Origin: Oehlia diaphana
Lineage: Eukaryota; Glomeromycota; Glomeromycetes; Glomerales; Glomeraceae
Length of the DNA stretch: 21,072 nucleotides
Direction: 5' to 3'
Assembly (NCBI GenBank): GCA_003833135.1
Contig: QZLH01001491.1
Coordinates: 8,345 to 29,416, forward strand
The notes beneath the pieces are model-generated. The model worked only from the letters and a program-made list of their open reading frames with translations, was not told the origin of the DNA and ran no database searches. Positions 1 through 10,024 of the stretch are shown here, in pieces. Position 1 is the first letter of the stretch. Every line of letters begins with the position of its first letter. The position numbers and the translations under genes were made by a program.

Positions 1-624
1 TTTCTAGTCAGGGCTTGATTTATTGGGCGAAGTTATTACATTGTGTCTTATTTCTAGGGATTAATTTCTCCGTTTATTAATTATCAATGTACTCTCCTGG
101 CTTACCTTAAAATAAATAAAATACAATTGTAATGATACATTTATGCACAATCATGAAACTCATTCCTTAACATCAAAAAAACATTAGGCTGTCCTTCACT
201 TTTAAATTCAACAGCTCAGCAGGAACCTAAGAGTTTTGTTCAAGAAAATTGGGAAAAACTGTTATCTTCATACAAAAAAGCTTGCAACAGTTTGTACAGT
301 TCATACAAAACAGTCTATTTTTGCTGTCACCAAAGAAAGTTAGGCTTACTGACTAACAGATAATTTTTTTTCGTTTTTTTCAGTCTTTAACTGACCATTT
401 CATCAAAAAAAAATAAAAAAAAATTTTTCAGTCTATAACAGACCATTTAAATATATATAATAAAAAACTTTATTTATTTTGGTCTTTAACTATTATATAT
501 TTTGATTTTTAATAGATCATTTAAATTATAACATTGATATTTTTAATTTTATTAAAAAGAAAATTGATTATGGTTATCTAAATTAACCAATTTTTAACAA
601 TTTTTTTTTAAAAAAATAATGTTT

Positions 625-1000
625 TGGAATGTTATTAATATTCCTTTTAATTTATCTTTCTTTAGGGACAGCCTTCTGAACCTGAAATTTATCCTTTTAG
701 ACGCTGGAATCTTGTAAATGTGTAAGTCAAGAGAGGGATGTGGTTAGTTTTTTTGAGAATATTGCTGTACTAATATTCCTTTTACTTTTTTTTCTTAGGA
801 ACTTGGAATTCAGACGGGAATTCTAGCACTACAGTATAAGTTAAAGAATTCAGTTTTTTAGCTTTATTTTTATTTATTTCAGGAGTATTATTAACATTCC
901 TATTATTTTTTTCTTTAAGGATGGTTTCTAAACTATAAATCAGACCGGAATTTTTTTGCTTTAGAAGTGGTATTAACATTTTTTTTTCTTTAGAAATAGA
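625..1000 (+). repeat. Degenerate tandem repeat, about four copies
   Basis: Four decayed copies share the pattern attaatattcctttta, then a T-rich run, then cttagg/ctttag. The ctttag-like ends fall near 660, 794, 913 and 988, so the spacing is irregular (about 134, 119 and 75 bp). The pattern resembles a fungal intron 3' end repeated, but no open frame links the copies. Confidence 0.4.
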
Positions 1001-1279
1001 GCCTTATTTTAAAAATGGTTTTATAAATTATATTGTTAAAGGGACATTTTTTTGACTTTGAAATGTTTAATACCAATATACTGAGTTTTTTTTTGTTACA
1101 ATTTAAATAAAATTATAAAAAAATTTATTATTCATTTTTAATTTACCTAAAAAGGGTGTCATTAATTAATAATCACATGACCTCAATAGTATATCACACA
1201 TTTCACACAATTCAACTTATTTATGCAGGAAAGTAATTTTAAATATCAAAGAATTTTTTTAATTACAAATGTTATGTTT

Positions 1280-1296
1280 GGGGGACAAAGTCCCCC
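1280..1296. repeat. Perfect G5/C5 hairpin
   Basis: GGGGGAC, then AAA, then GTCCCCC forms a perfect 7-bp stem with a 3-base loop. It is the most GC-rich point in the left 3 kb. It could be the tip of a transposon end or a structured RNA. The sequence alone does not decide which. Confidence 0.5.
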
Positions 1297-1791
1297 GACA
1301 AATTGCATATTCTAGTTGAATATTTAAATTAGATTGAATCATGTGTTACTTAAGGGAACTAGAAACATTTGGATAATGAGCCGGATAATATATAACTGAT
1401 TATTCGATTTTATTATTCATTCAAAAAATAATTCTGCGTTCGTATATATAAATATTTAAGCATAAAAGATCTCACATAAATTTAATCACAGAGTTGCCAT
1501 GAATATTTAATTTTTACAAGAGACATATGAATGTAAATGAAAATAGTTATTATACAAATTATATATCAAATCATAATATGAGTTATTGAATACAATGAGC
1601 ATTCAGAATTATATCGTTTGCGAAAGTGACACTAGGCTGTCGGTTAATATGATAAAGTAAAATCATTTCAATTTCTTAATAACAACTTATAAGAGCTTAA
1701 ATATAAATATTGTAAAAAAAAATCGATTTAAAATTATTTATTTTAGAAACCACCACTTAAATATAAAATAAAAAAAAATAAAATAAAAGCA

Positions 1792-2246
1792 TTAACATCC
1801 TAGTTGGTTGAGCACAACATAGATATCATCATCATCTTCCATCTCAAGCTATTTTAGTGTTAAAAAAAAAGATACATTTGTAATAAATAGATATTCTTTT
1901 AAAGTATTTTGATATTTTAAACTTACATAATCAGGAGTATAATTATCCTTAATACAAATTCCATCAAACAAAAATCTCATTACACTAATATTCAAGCCAT
2001 TTCTATTACAATGGACTTGCATAAGTTTATTAAGAGGTACCGTCCTTTAACTTTGTAAACTGTCATATTCATAGACTATTGAAAGTTACAAATATTGTTA
2101 ATAAAAGAACTAAATTCACTTTAATTAATATACATATACTTAACATAATCATGAACTTTAAGTTTAACGAACGAGTCAGTTGATTTATTTGAATCTACTG
2201 CTTCTGTCTTGATATATTGAGACAATAACTTATCGTTAGAAGCCAT
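1792..2246 (-). pseudogene. SUMO (Smt3-like) gene copy, frameshifted, three exons
   Basis: This is a SUMO modifier homologue split over three exons. Exon 1 (2246-2145) starts MASNDK, carries the tail motif YIKTE, which fits the psi-K-x-E SUMO-acceptor consensus, and reaches strand 1 (VKLKVHDY). Intron 1 (2144-2076) is GTTAAG...AATAG. Exon 2 (2075-1927) encodes VPLNKLM, then NRNGLNIS and MRFLFDG. Intron 2 (1926-1849) is GTAAGT...AATAG. Exon 3 (1848-1792) encodes LEMEDDDDIYVVLNQLGC and a TAA stop. From LKV to the end the spacing matches human SUMO-2 as I recall it, without gaps, provided one base is restored in the short A run at 2046-2048. As read, exon 2 shifts there and soon meets a stop. 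The C-terminus is also Gly-Cys instead of the Gly-Gly needed for conjugation, one base away (GGT to TGT). Two independent defects suggest a dead copy. Retained introns argue against a retrocopy. An assembly indel could explain only the frameshift. Confidence 0.85.
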
Positions 2247-3423
2247 TTTTTGTTCGTTTATTAGAAAGAAAAAATATTCTTATGAAAGAAATAATGGTAA
2301 TGATACAATGAATGAATAAAATTACAATGAATCTACTGTACCCACTAGATAATCTATTAAAAGATTTTTTCATGTTGTGTCTCTTTAATTATGCATGTTT
2401 ATGTTACAGATCCATAAATGATAATTCCATAAATTATTTTTTTTGGATTTTTGTTTACTTTTACAATATACAGTATTAAAACATATGCTGTTTGGTATCT
2501 GTAACGGGTAACACAAGGACGAAATAGGGAAATTTCATAGAAATGATCAACATAAACGCCCAATGTAACATTGTACCTTGAAGTAAAAATAAACAAACAA
2601 ATCTCTTCTGTTGTTTTATTTATTATATACTACAAAATTTTATATGCGAGACTAAGGTATCAAACAACACGAACAATATGATCACAAACTGGTACATATC
2701 AACGTAAATGGAGTATATTCCCAATTTCTTATCTTTTTATCAGTACTATCTCTACAATAATCAAATATTACTTGAATAATTGGAAAAAATGCCGGAAGAT
2801 CACAATAGATAACCTTCAACAATAAAAAAAAAAACTAGTAAATACCAGACCAGGATATATAAAAGTATTTTGAACTAAAAAAATCATGAAAATCTTTCCT
2901 TCTTTAGATAATTTTTGATAATGCCGGTCAGAATTTTATTTTCTATTATAGTTCCGGCCCTGAAAAAATGCGGGTCAGTTAACATTGTTATAAAATCATA
3001 ACAACAGATAATACATAGCTGGATGACATCTGGATGATCAATCTCTTAAAGAAAGATAAAAGAGGGAACAATTCCAAGCAATAAAAAAAAAAATTAAAAA
3101 ACGATACAGATGCAGAGACATGGCAGAATGTGAATGTAAAATTTGAAAGATACCAGACTGAAAACTGAGACTATATCTGGTATCCGGTATCCTATAAGAT
3201 AAATTAAACTAAAAACACTAAGTGTAACTTGAATCTTTATAATTCTAGCCAATAAAATCAATTAAATTATCTTTCAGTACACAAAAGTATTTATTTTACA
3301 CATAAAATTATTAAAGTTTACATATTATCATATATATAAATAATCTACGAAAAATAGTAATCTTATCCCTTAAATCTTCTAAGTAAATTTATAAGTCAAG
3401 TTAGATCTAATCAAAGAATTTGA
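2247..3423. other. Spacer between SUMO copy and gene A1
   Basis: No gene is recognised. On the minus strand 2834-2685 is open for 50 codons and reads like protein (VIYCDLPAFFPIIQ..., then RNWEYTPF), ending at TGA. A second minus-strand ORF at 2596-2399 follows it and is also unrecognised. They could be exon remnants. A possible AATAAA signal for gene A1 lies at 3295-3290 (-), about 130 bp past its stop. Confidence 0.4.
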
Positions 3424-4902
3424 TTATAATTTAATTACTTGAAATACTTCATAACATTCTACCAGAAAATTTTCTGGAATACCAACATTAGAATAATAAG
3501 TTCCAGAAGTATTATAAGTCCAATTTCTTGAATTAGGACAATACAAATTACCCATTTGTGGCCCATGATTATTATTGCAACAAATAGCATAACTTCCCGA
3601 ACCATTAATAGGACCTAACTTTGCAGTAGAATTATTTTTACTATCTAAAATATTAAATAGAAAACTATCTGTAGTATTTTTCCAATTACAATTCCCACCC
3701 CAGTCAAGTGGATTATAACCTCCAATCAGTTGGTTTGAATTTTGAATTTTTGCAATCCAAATTGTTGGTCCTTTATTGTCACAATTCTTATGAAATGAAG
3801 CAGTATTAAAACCATCTCTACTTGAACAATATAATAATTTAAATTTATAAGGAATATTTCTTTTATCGTAATGCATAGAATCTCTTTTATCAATCCATGA
3901 GGAAAAAATAGGAGCATAACCTGATTCAATTAAAGTTGAATCAAGTTTTGGTCTTCTTGAAGGTTTTACATTAGTTTTAGGTTTCATATTAGGAACTATA
4001 TGAAATTCCAAAAGATCATGAATTAAATCTTGTGGAAGTATATCCTTATAATTATAAACTCTATAAAAGAAATCACTAGGTCCGATATCATAAAACCTAA
4101 TTAGAGGAATAAATCTATGCAATAAATTTTCTAAATTTGTAATATCTTCTTTATTCCATTCTTTTGGATCATTCTTCATTTTTTGTTGAGCAAAACACCA
4201 TTTCAATAAACTCTCCCAAACGTCGATTTCATCTATAATTAGATCATCTCTTTTTAGCAATAATTCTAATAATGGAACTTTTAAATTAATAAATCTGTCA
4301 GAATTAAATAACATCATGGGATTTTCACAAATTTTTTTAAGACAAAAATCCCATAAATCCGTAAATGTTTCATGTTGATAAACAGTTTCAAGAATGCCAG
4401 TTGGATTTTGATGCAAAAATTCAGTTTGATGTTCAATCAAATAATCTTGTATATGAGAAATTAATTGTTGAATATTAAGTTCATCAACTGCTATCAATAA
4501 TTTTAATATATCTGGTCCTTGTAAATTTTTCAGTTCAATATTTCCACAATAAATAAATCTATTATTATTAAGATAATAAAATGTTATAAATAATTTTCAA
4601 ATAAAAAAAAAAATTTAATTTTTTGTTTTTATAATTATTATACATTACCTAAGAATAATTTTAAATAATTGTGGCGCAATATTTGGTTTTCTTAAAATAA
4701 ACTTACCATCCTTTTTTTCGGCCCATTCATTAGAAAATGCAGCATGAAAATATTGAGACCTAACGCATAAAATATTTGAATGAGCATAAATTTCTTTTAT
4801 ATTTGGTCCTTCTCCAGCATAAATAATAACATCATATCCTATTTTTTCTTCAAAAAGCCTTTTGTAATCATTGGATAATTCTGTCAAAAATTTCGAAGTC
4901 AT
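3424..4902 (-). CDS. BTB-BACK-TLDc domain protein (copy A1)
   Basis: Two exons encode a 462-residue protein. Exon 1 is 4902-4649, the intron is 4648-4559 (GTAATG...AATAG, 90 bp), and exon 2 is 4558-3424. The splice falls after the second base of the Arg85 codon. A BTB domain occupies about residues 14-115 (YDVIIYAGE, HSNILCVRSQYFHAAFSN, then FIYCGNI just after the splice). A BACK region covers about 128-268 (WDFCLKKICENP, WESLLKWC, HRFIPLIRFYDI). A TLDc domain runs from about 303 (SSWID) to 459, with RDGFN, GGYNPLDW at 364-371, HGPQMG near 416 and the family ending YEVFQV. Proteins of this layout are generally thought to be Cullin-3 adaptors, with TLDc as a stress-linked protein-interaction domain; no substrate can be predicted. 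The start chosen is the first ATG in frame with the BTB fold. A TATAAATA lies 64 bp upstream, after a long A tract. All domains are complete. It is the sister of the gene at 14946-16401. Confidence 0.93.
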
Positions 4903-6639
4903 AATTTAAGAAAAAAAAAAAAAAAAAAAAATTGGCGCAAAAATTTTAAGTTTAGAACTAAAACATATTTATACAATTTCATGTTGATCAAATACCAAAT
5001 ACAGTATATGCCTAAAATTGATGAACATATTTGTAGTAATCCAACTTGCTGACTAATAAAATTATTTTTTGATTGATAACTTGCAAAAAAAAAGTTTAGT
5101 TCCGATTGTATAAATAAGAATCTTAATATACATTATTTTCAACATGATTTTTATTTGTTGTACTTGGTATAGAAGATAAAGAGATTGTTATTTATTTAGA
5201 TTTTCTTTTTGTGTTACTTGATGTTTAATTGTTATAACAATACTTTTAATATATTAATTATGGATTTAACATTATTATTTATTAGGAATAAATTGAATAA
5301 TGAATAAGATTTTTGGTAATCAAAGTTTTTATATTTGGTTTAATGCAAAAATTAAGTGTGATTATTTATATCTTACTGCATGTTTATTATATAAAGCAGT
5401 TAAAAGGTTATTATCACGTATTGCGTTTGTGAATTTTAATATTCCTTATTGTAATATCAAATATTTTACGTTAAATCATGTTACTTAAATTTTAATTTAT
5501 AAAAAAGAATTTATATGTTAAAGATTACTTATTATTAAAAAGTAGGGTTTAAATCATTTTCATTTGTTTTACCTGATAGATTAATGGAAATATTTGCTGA
5601 TAAGATTATTATAATTGTCATAGTCTATAAGATAATGGTCAACTTAATTTGATTTATTTCACATACATTTTTTTTTCGTTGAAAATAATGAAATTAAAAT
5701 AAAAACTTGAAGATTTAATACTTTAAAAAGATTCTCATCTGAAATCTTACAAATAGTTCATTACACATTCAAATACTAAGTTCTAATAATGGTAGGAGAT
5801 TCCATAAGTTTGTTCTAGACTTCTTAAAAGGATTAGTAAAAATGTAAAGGACAATAAAATCATCGATGACACATTTGAATGACAATTTTTTCTGGTAATG
5901 AAATTCTGAAAGGAATTATAAATGAGGACAAAAGAATTATTATCATACATTTATAAAAATTTTTGATTTATTTGATTCAAGCAGATTCCAAATGATAAAT
6001 TATTCGATTATTAAACATTTTATTCTTAAATGTAACCAAAAATAGAACGTCATGAACACATATGACATAACGTTCTAACTATGATGGGATTGATATGCTT
6101 AATATTTTAACTAAGTCAATAACGATAATAATAAAATTATTGTTATTTTGATCTAAAGTTAGGTGACTTTTGCCCATCGAATGAAAAATATTTATTTTTG
6201 AAGTGAATCAAGCCAAATATAGCTAATTACTGATCAACAGATTTATAAAAAGTATGAAACTAATTTTAGTTTAAAAGCTCGTTACTGTTGTTATTTATTG
6301 ACAATAGTTTATTGTACTTTATTTTATATTAATTATCTTAAAAATTTATTATATGTTAAAATTTTATGCAGAACGGCAATACTACTTATCATTCAATCAC
6401 ATTGATTTATATTAATGTATATACACATACATAATTCATATAATGTGCTTGTAATCTTAGATATTGAATATATTATATAAATATGTACATTATGTTGTCT
6501 TTCTATGATTATGAAACTGAATTGACTTATCGATTTGATACGTTTCAAATCAGTACATTCAATAAATATCAGTTCAGAACTGGAATATACTGAGTGAGTC
6601 GTTCCCCATTCCAAGTTCAGGAATGATCCCGGTTTTTCC
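4903..6639. other. Long AT-rich spacer upstream of gene A1
   Basis: The first bases hold an A/T homopolymer of more than 20 bases in the A1 leader, around 4910-4930. A 62-codon ATG-initiated frame at 5300-5488 (+) has no recognisable motif and strongly AT-rich codons, so I do not call it a gene. A short plus-strand stretch near 5730-5770 reads SSEILQIVHYTFKY before a stop and is too short to assign. Near the right end, CATTCC (6607-6612) and GGAATG (6620-6625) form a small hairpin just before the TLDc fragment. Nothing else is identifiable. Confidence 0.45.
4966..4973 (-). promoter_or_regulatory. Possible TATA box of gene A1
   Basis: On the minus strand this reads TATAAATA, 64 bp before the start codon at 4902. 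In DNA this AT-rich such a match can easily arise by chance. Confidence 0.22.
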
Positions 6640-6868
6640 GCACTTTTGATAATCCTTCGAATGGAAATCTGATAATAGTTTTGGTATTAGTGAAGATAGT
6701 TTATATTCACTTTTAGTAAGAATTACATTTTAAGTCGTGTAAGTGATGAAACGAAAGCTATATGTAATAATCGCTATTACGGTCCATCTTTAGGTGCTAC
6801 GTTTAACGTTGACAGATATCACGCTATTGAAAGGTTATTTATATCTCATATGCGTTTAGTCTTGGGAT
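6640..6868 (+). pseudogene. TLDc domain fragment, plus strand
   Basis: This is a relic of the C-terminal TLDc domain without any BTB or BACK part. One frame at about 6654-6732 reads FEWKSDNSFGISEDSL, the stretch that follows GGYNP in family members. After a frame change, about 6721-6866 reads NYILSRVSDETKAICNN and then YYGPSLGA, matching the GPSFG element seen in the copies near 7700 and 12830. Positions 6659-6685 match the reverse complement of 7806-7832 in pseudogene B1 base for base over 27 nt, which places it in that subfamily. It lies opposite in orientation to B1, with 3' ends facing. The final YEVF motif is not visible. It is clearly non-functional. Confidence 0.8.
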
Positions 6869-7528
6869 AAAATAAAAAAAATAAAAATATGAGATTGTAA
6901 TTATTTTTTAAAGAAAAAATCAGAGTAAGATATAAATTTACAAATTAAATATTACAAAATGTTACGTTTTAACTTTTAAAATATAATATTAGATAATATT
7001 AAATTTTTAAAGAATTAACTTTGAGTCTTAGACTCAGTTTGAAAAAAATAATAAAATAAACTATCGTGTATATCATACTTTCAAATTTAGAATTCACACT
7101 TAAGCATAGAAAAATGAAAATGAATTATTTTATTATGAGACGTATGAAAATTTATAATACTATAATGTTACATAATATTATTAATTCATTTATCGGTAAA
7201 TTAGATCTTAATTTTATTATAGGTAAATTTTCATATCGAAGATATACAAAATTAAAAGATTGGTTTAAGATACATCCGAGCTAGTTCCGTTTCGAATGTT
7301 ATCATTGATATTTAAATTTATTTTATTATTTAACTATAAAAATACAACTTATGAGAAATGATTAGATGGACATTAAAACATTGAAAAGTATCACAATTTC
7401 TACCGTACTGATAGAAAAAATTGATTTCTAACTGAATCATACACTACGTAACATATAATTTTTAAAAACTACTTAAACTACTTTGATAGATTTTAAATAA
7501 ATAATCAAAATTCATAAAAATTTCTACT
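6869..7528. other. Spacer between two TLDc relics
   Basis: No supported gene. A 72-codon frame at 7066-7284 (+) is rich in Ile, Asn, Met and Lys and matches nothing I know. It is probably a chance frame in AT-rich DNA. Confidence 0.4.
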
Positions 7529-8972
7529 TTATATAATTTTAAATACTTTCAATTCATCCACTTCAAAATTTTCTATATGAAAAAACTAAAAAGAGTCGGA
7601 TAATGGTTCTTTGATCTAGTTTTCATATGATTGATTTGTACACCTAACCATCAAATCATAACTAAATTCATTAAATAAAAGAAGATCACATCACCAAATG
7701 ATGGACCATGAAACAAACAATTATGTATGGCTTTATCTTCATTGTCCACATGACTTAAAACATTATTAATAATGTTACTATCAATATCATGGCTAAAAGA
7801 AAATAACCAAAACTATTATCAGATTTCCATTCAATTGGATTATGCTCTCCAAGAATTTCGTTACTACCTCTTATTTTATTAACTGTTACGATATGTGATT
7901 GATTATCACAAATTTCATAGAATTTTTTAAATCTATCAAATCCATCAACAGATTCGCGATATAATAATTTGTTGAAATTAATTCAGCACGTTGTGTTGTT
8001 ATAATTTTAGAATTAATACCGTTTTCTTCAATCTTTTCAACGTTAGTTGTCGGCTTTTTAATTGGCTTTCTGTCATTGTTCAAATAATCATCCAATAGTT
8101 CGTTATACAAATCCTTCGGCAAAATTTTTTGTAAAGTAATGCCTTCTTTGAAAACTCCTTAGAAGTCAAATTATGAATTTAATGAGAGGTATACATTGTT
8201 GTAAAGTATTCTGTAATGCATTAAAACCATTTCTTGAGTAACTTGTAGGATCAGCGGAAAGTTCTGGATTTCGAGCAAGTTCCCATTTCATCACATAATC
8301 CCAAAAATGAATGCTCATCAGAAGATTATCATTTTTAATAAGTGATATCAAAAGATTTTCTGGAATTGAAATGACATTTAATATCTTTTCCGGTTTGTTT
8401 GAAATTAAATATTCTTGAAGTTTTGCAGAAAGATCATTTTTAAAACTTGTTTTAAATATCAAATCAAAATTCTGTTCAATCCAATTTTTCCTGTTTCCAA
8501 TTAAAAAGGATTCTAAACAAGGGATTAATTCCTGAAGATTAAGTTCGTTGGCAGCAATAGAGATTTTAATAATATCTGAATGTTCATATTCTTGTAAAGA
8601 AAGATTTACTCCATAAATATATCTAAATTTAAATAAAATTATATATATATATGTTAATGAACATTCACTTTTTTTATTTTAATATTTAAATTTCTTTCTT
8701 AGTTATTACATACCTTAAGACTATACTAAAAATTTCAGGTAAAATATTAGGTAATTTAATATTTGTTAAGGTTCCATCATTTTTTTTTTTTTATTAGTTA
8801 AAAAAATTCTTTTTAAATTAGGAGAACGATAATTTAAAATAACCATATGAGCTCAAAATACTTTAACATTAGGATCATTACCAACTTTAATTGTAATAAC
8901 ATAATATTCTTCATCGTTGTAAAATTTCAAGGAAATTTTCGATAATATTGGCAAAAGTTTATCGTCAACCAT
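7529..8972 (-). pseudogene. BTB-BACK-TLDc pseudogene B1
   Basis: This near full-length copy belongs to a second subfamily. It begins MVDDKLLPILSK at 8972 and has the BTB pieces ITIKVGNDPNVKVF and AHMVILNYRSPNL. A TGA at 8855-8853 replaces the expected Arg codon between them. A run of 13 A (sense) at 8792-8780 then breaks the frame before DGTL. The intron 8713-8623 (GTATGT...TTTAG, 91 bp) is intact and sits at the family position. The BACK part is open from 8622 to about 8169 (ANELNLQEL, FWDYVMKWELARNPEL, LQQCIPLIKF), then shifts. After a deletion following AELIS (the SWID to YEFK part is missing), TLDc continues as LLYRESVDGF, EICDNQSH and HNPIEWKSDN. A further shift leads to HGPSFGD at about 7711-7687 and a degenerate ending DELKVFKII at 7529. 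Several independent lesions make it non-coding. Its large open pieces suggest fairly recent decay. Confidence 0.9.
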
Positions 8973-9319
8973 TATAATTTTGAAAGGAATGAAAATTGTA
9001 AATTTTTTTTTTTTTTTAATACAATTTATAAAAATAGTACATGATCGATGAAAAAATTGCGTCATTATTACCCGAGTAAGCACGAGGTCATTATAATTAC
9101 GGCTGGCTTTTGTGGCCCGCACTTTAAACTTGACTGCGGCTCTAGTAGTGTTATACTTGCAATGAATAAAAAGTAATTAAATTAAAATTAAATGAATGAC
9201 ATGTTATTGGAATTTTTTGTTATTTAGACAATTTACCTAACACTTGCTCAAATCAGTCAAATTATTCACTCATAGTCACTCTAAATAGAATTAAACTATA
9301 TTCAAAATTATTTAAAATG
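8973..9319. other. Upstream region of B1 with a GC-rich island
   Basis: Next to the start of B1 lies an A/T homopolymer (9002-9018). Beyond it, about 9069-9150 is distinctly less AT-rich than its surroundings (cccgagtaagcacgagg, ggctggcttttgtggcccgc, gactgcggctctag). It has no long open frame and no tRNA fold that I can see. It could be a promoter remnant or a transposon edge. The rest is plain AT-rich spacer. Confidence 0.4.
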
Positions 9320-9740
9320 AAATTTTGCAATAAGATCCTAAAAGAATTCTTGAAACAGTATATTAACATGAAGTATTACAGATTTATTGAATAACTGAAT
9401 TTTCTTTAAAAGAACTGTGAAAAACCTAAAATATTATTTAAATCTGGTAAATTTGTATTTTAAGAGATTTTATAATTCTCACACAAAATTGAATTAATTG
9501 GTTATTAAAGAAAAATAAAGATGGATTCATTTCTAAAAAATTTCGTAAAAAAGTAAGTTGTTTATTAAAGAGAAATAAAGATGAGTTCATTCCTAAAAAA
9601 TTTCGTAAATTGTAAAATTGAATTATATGTTATTGCATTTATAGGAAAGGAAATATTCTTGGTGAATATAACCCAAAATACGTTAGATTTTATTGTCAAA
9701 TAAGCATATTTTATTCCATTAGATGAAACATTGCAAATTT
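9320..9740 (+). pseudogene. Decayed TLDc domain fragment, plus strand
   Basis: Weak but ordered similarity to the first half of a TLDc domain. At 9502-9549 the frame reads LLKKNKDGFISKKFRK, and at 9562-9609 LLKRNKDEFIPKKFRK. Both correspond to the LLYRxxRDGFxxxxFHK block of the intact genes. Then come KIELYVIAFIGKE and, after a shift, ILGEYNPKY at about 9652-9681, corresponding to TVIKV...ILGGYNP. A short KILKEFLKQYIN near 9333-9370 sits about where the end of BACK would be expected. The segment lacks a BTB part and has several stops. The core 9490-9685 is the firm part; the edges are guesses. It may derive from yet another subfamily. Confidence 0.55.
9502..9609 (+). repeat. 60-bp tandem duplication inside TLDc relic
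   Basis: The 48 bases at 9502-9549 recur at 9562-9609 with only a few changes, a period of exactly 60 bp (20 codons). The duplicated unit carries the KDGF/KDEF core motif of TLDc in the same frame. Confidence 0.85.
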
Positions 9741-10024
9741 TATATTGATGATAATTCATTTTGAAGCAAGATTTCCAATATTGCATTAAATATGGTTAGA
9801 AAAATAAGTAAAAACGGGAGGACTGTTAAATTATGCGTCATTTTGTGTGAAAAAGAGAACTCAGGAAACTTCAATGACTTTTCTGACAAATTTTGAAATT
9901 TTTTGGAAGAATTTTTATTGTTAAGGTATTTTTACCAAAAAGTATTATTGAAATATAGATAAATTACTATTACCTTGAATTAAAATAAAGTGTAAGCAAA
10001 TATAGTAGCAATATTAAATTAAAA
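9741..10024. other. Spacer between TLDc relic and tandem repeat
   Basis: AT-rich sequence with no open frame that resembles a protein. Its right edge grades into a diverged start of the 327-bp repeat. Confidence 0.4.

Larger units (their letters stand above)
1..1791. other. AT-rich spacer with degenerate repeats
   Basis: I find no confident gene here. The stretch holds an ATG-less open frame at 157-363 (+) and three related short blocks starting at 381, 429 and 481 (agtcTttaaCtgaccattt-like). It also holds a degenerate tandem series at about 625-1000 and a GC-rich hairpin at 1280-1296. A 9-bp inverted pair, aggctgtcc at 186-194 and ggacagcct at 665-673, could mark the ends of an old element, and a third aggctgtc occurs near 1634. 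No target-site duplication is visible around that pair. The rest is A/T homopolymer-rich and looks non-coding. Confidence 0.5.

Noticed and set aside
782..979. 65-codon minus-strand frame
   Set aside because: Falls in the degenerate repeat. Its Lys/Asn-rich text mirrors the T-rich tracts.
5300..5488. 62-codon ATG frame
   Set aside because: No motif, AT-driven residue choice and no splice or homologue support.
7066..7284. 72-codon ATG frame
   Set aside because: Ile/Asn/Met/Lys-rich with no recognisable domain. It sits between two pseudogenes and does not match TLDc or BTB.
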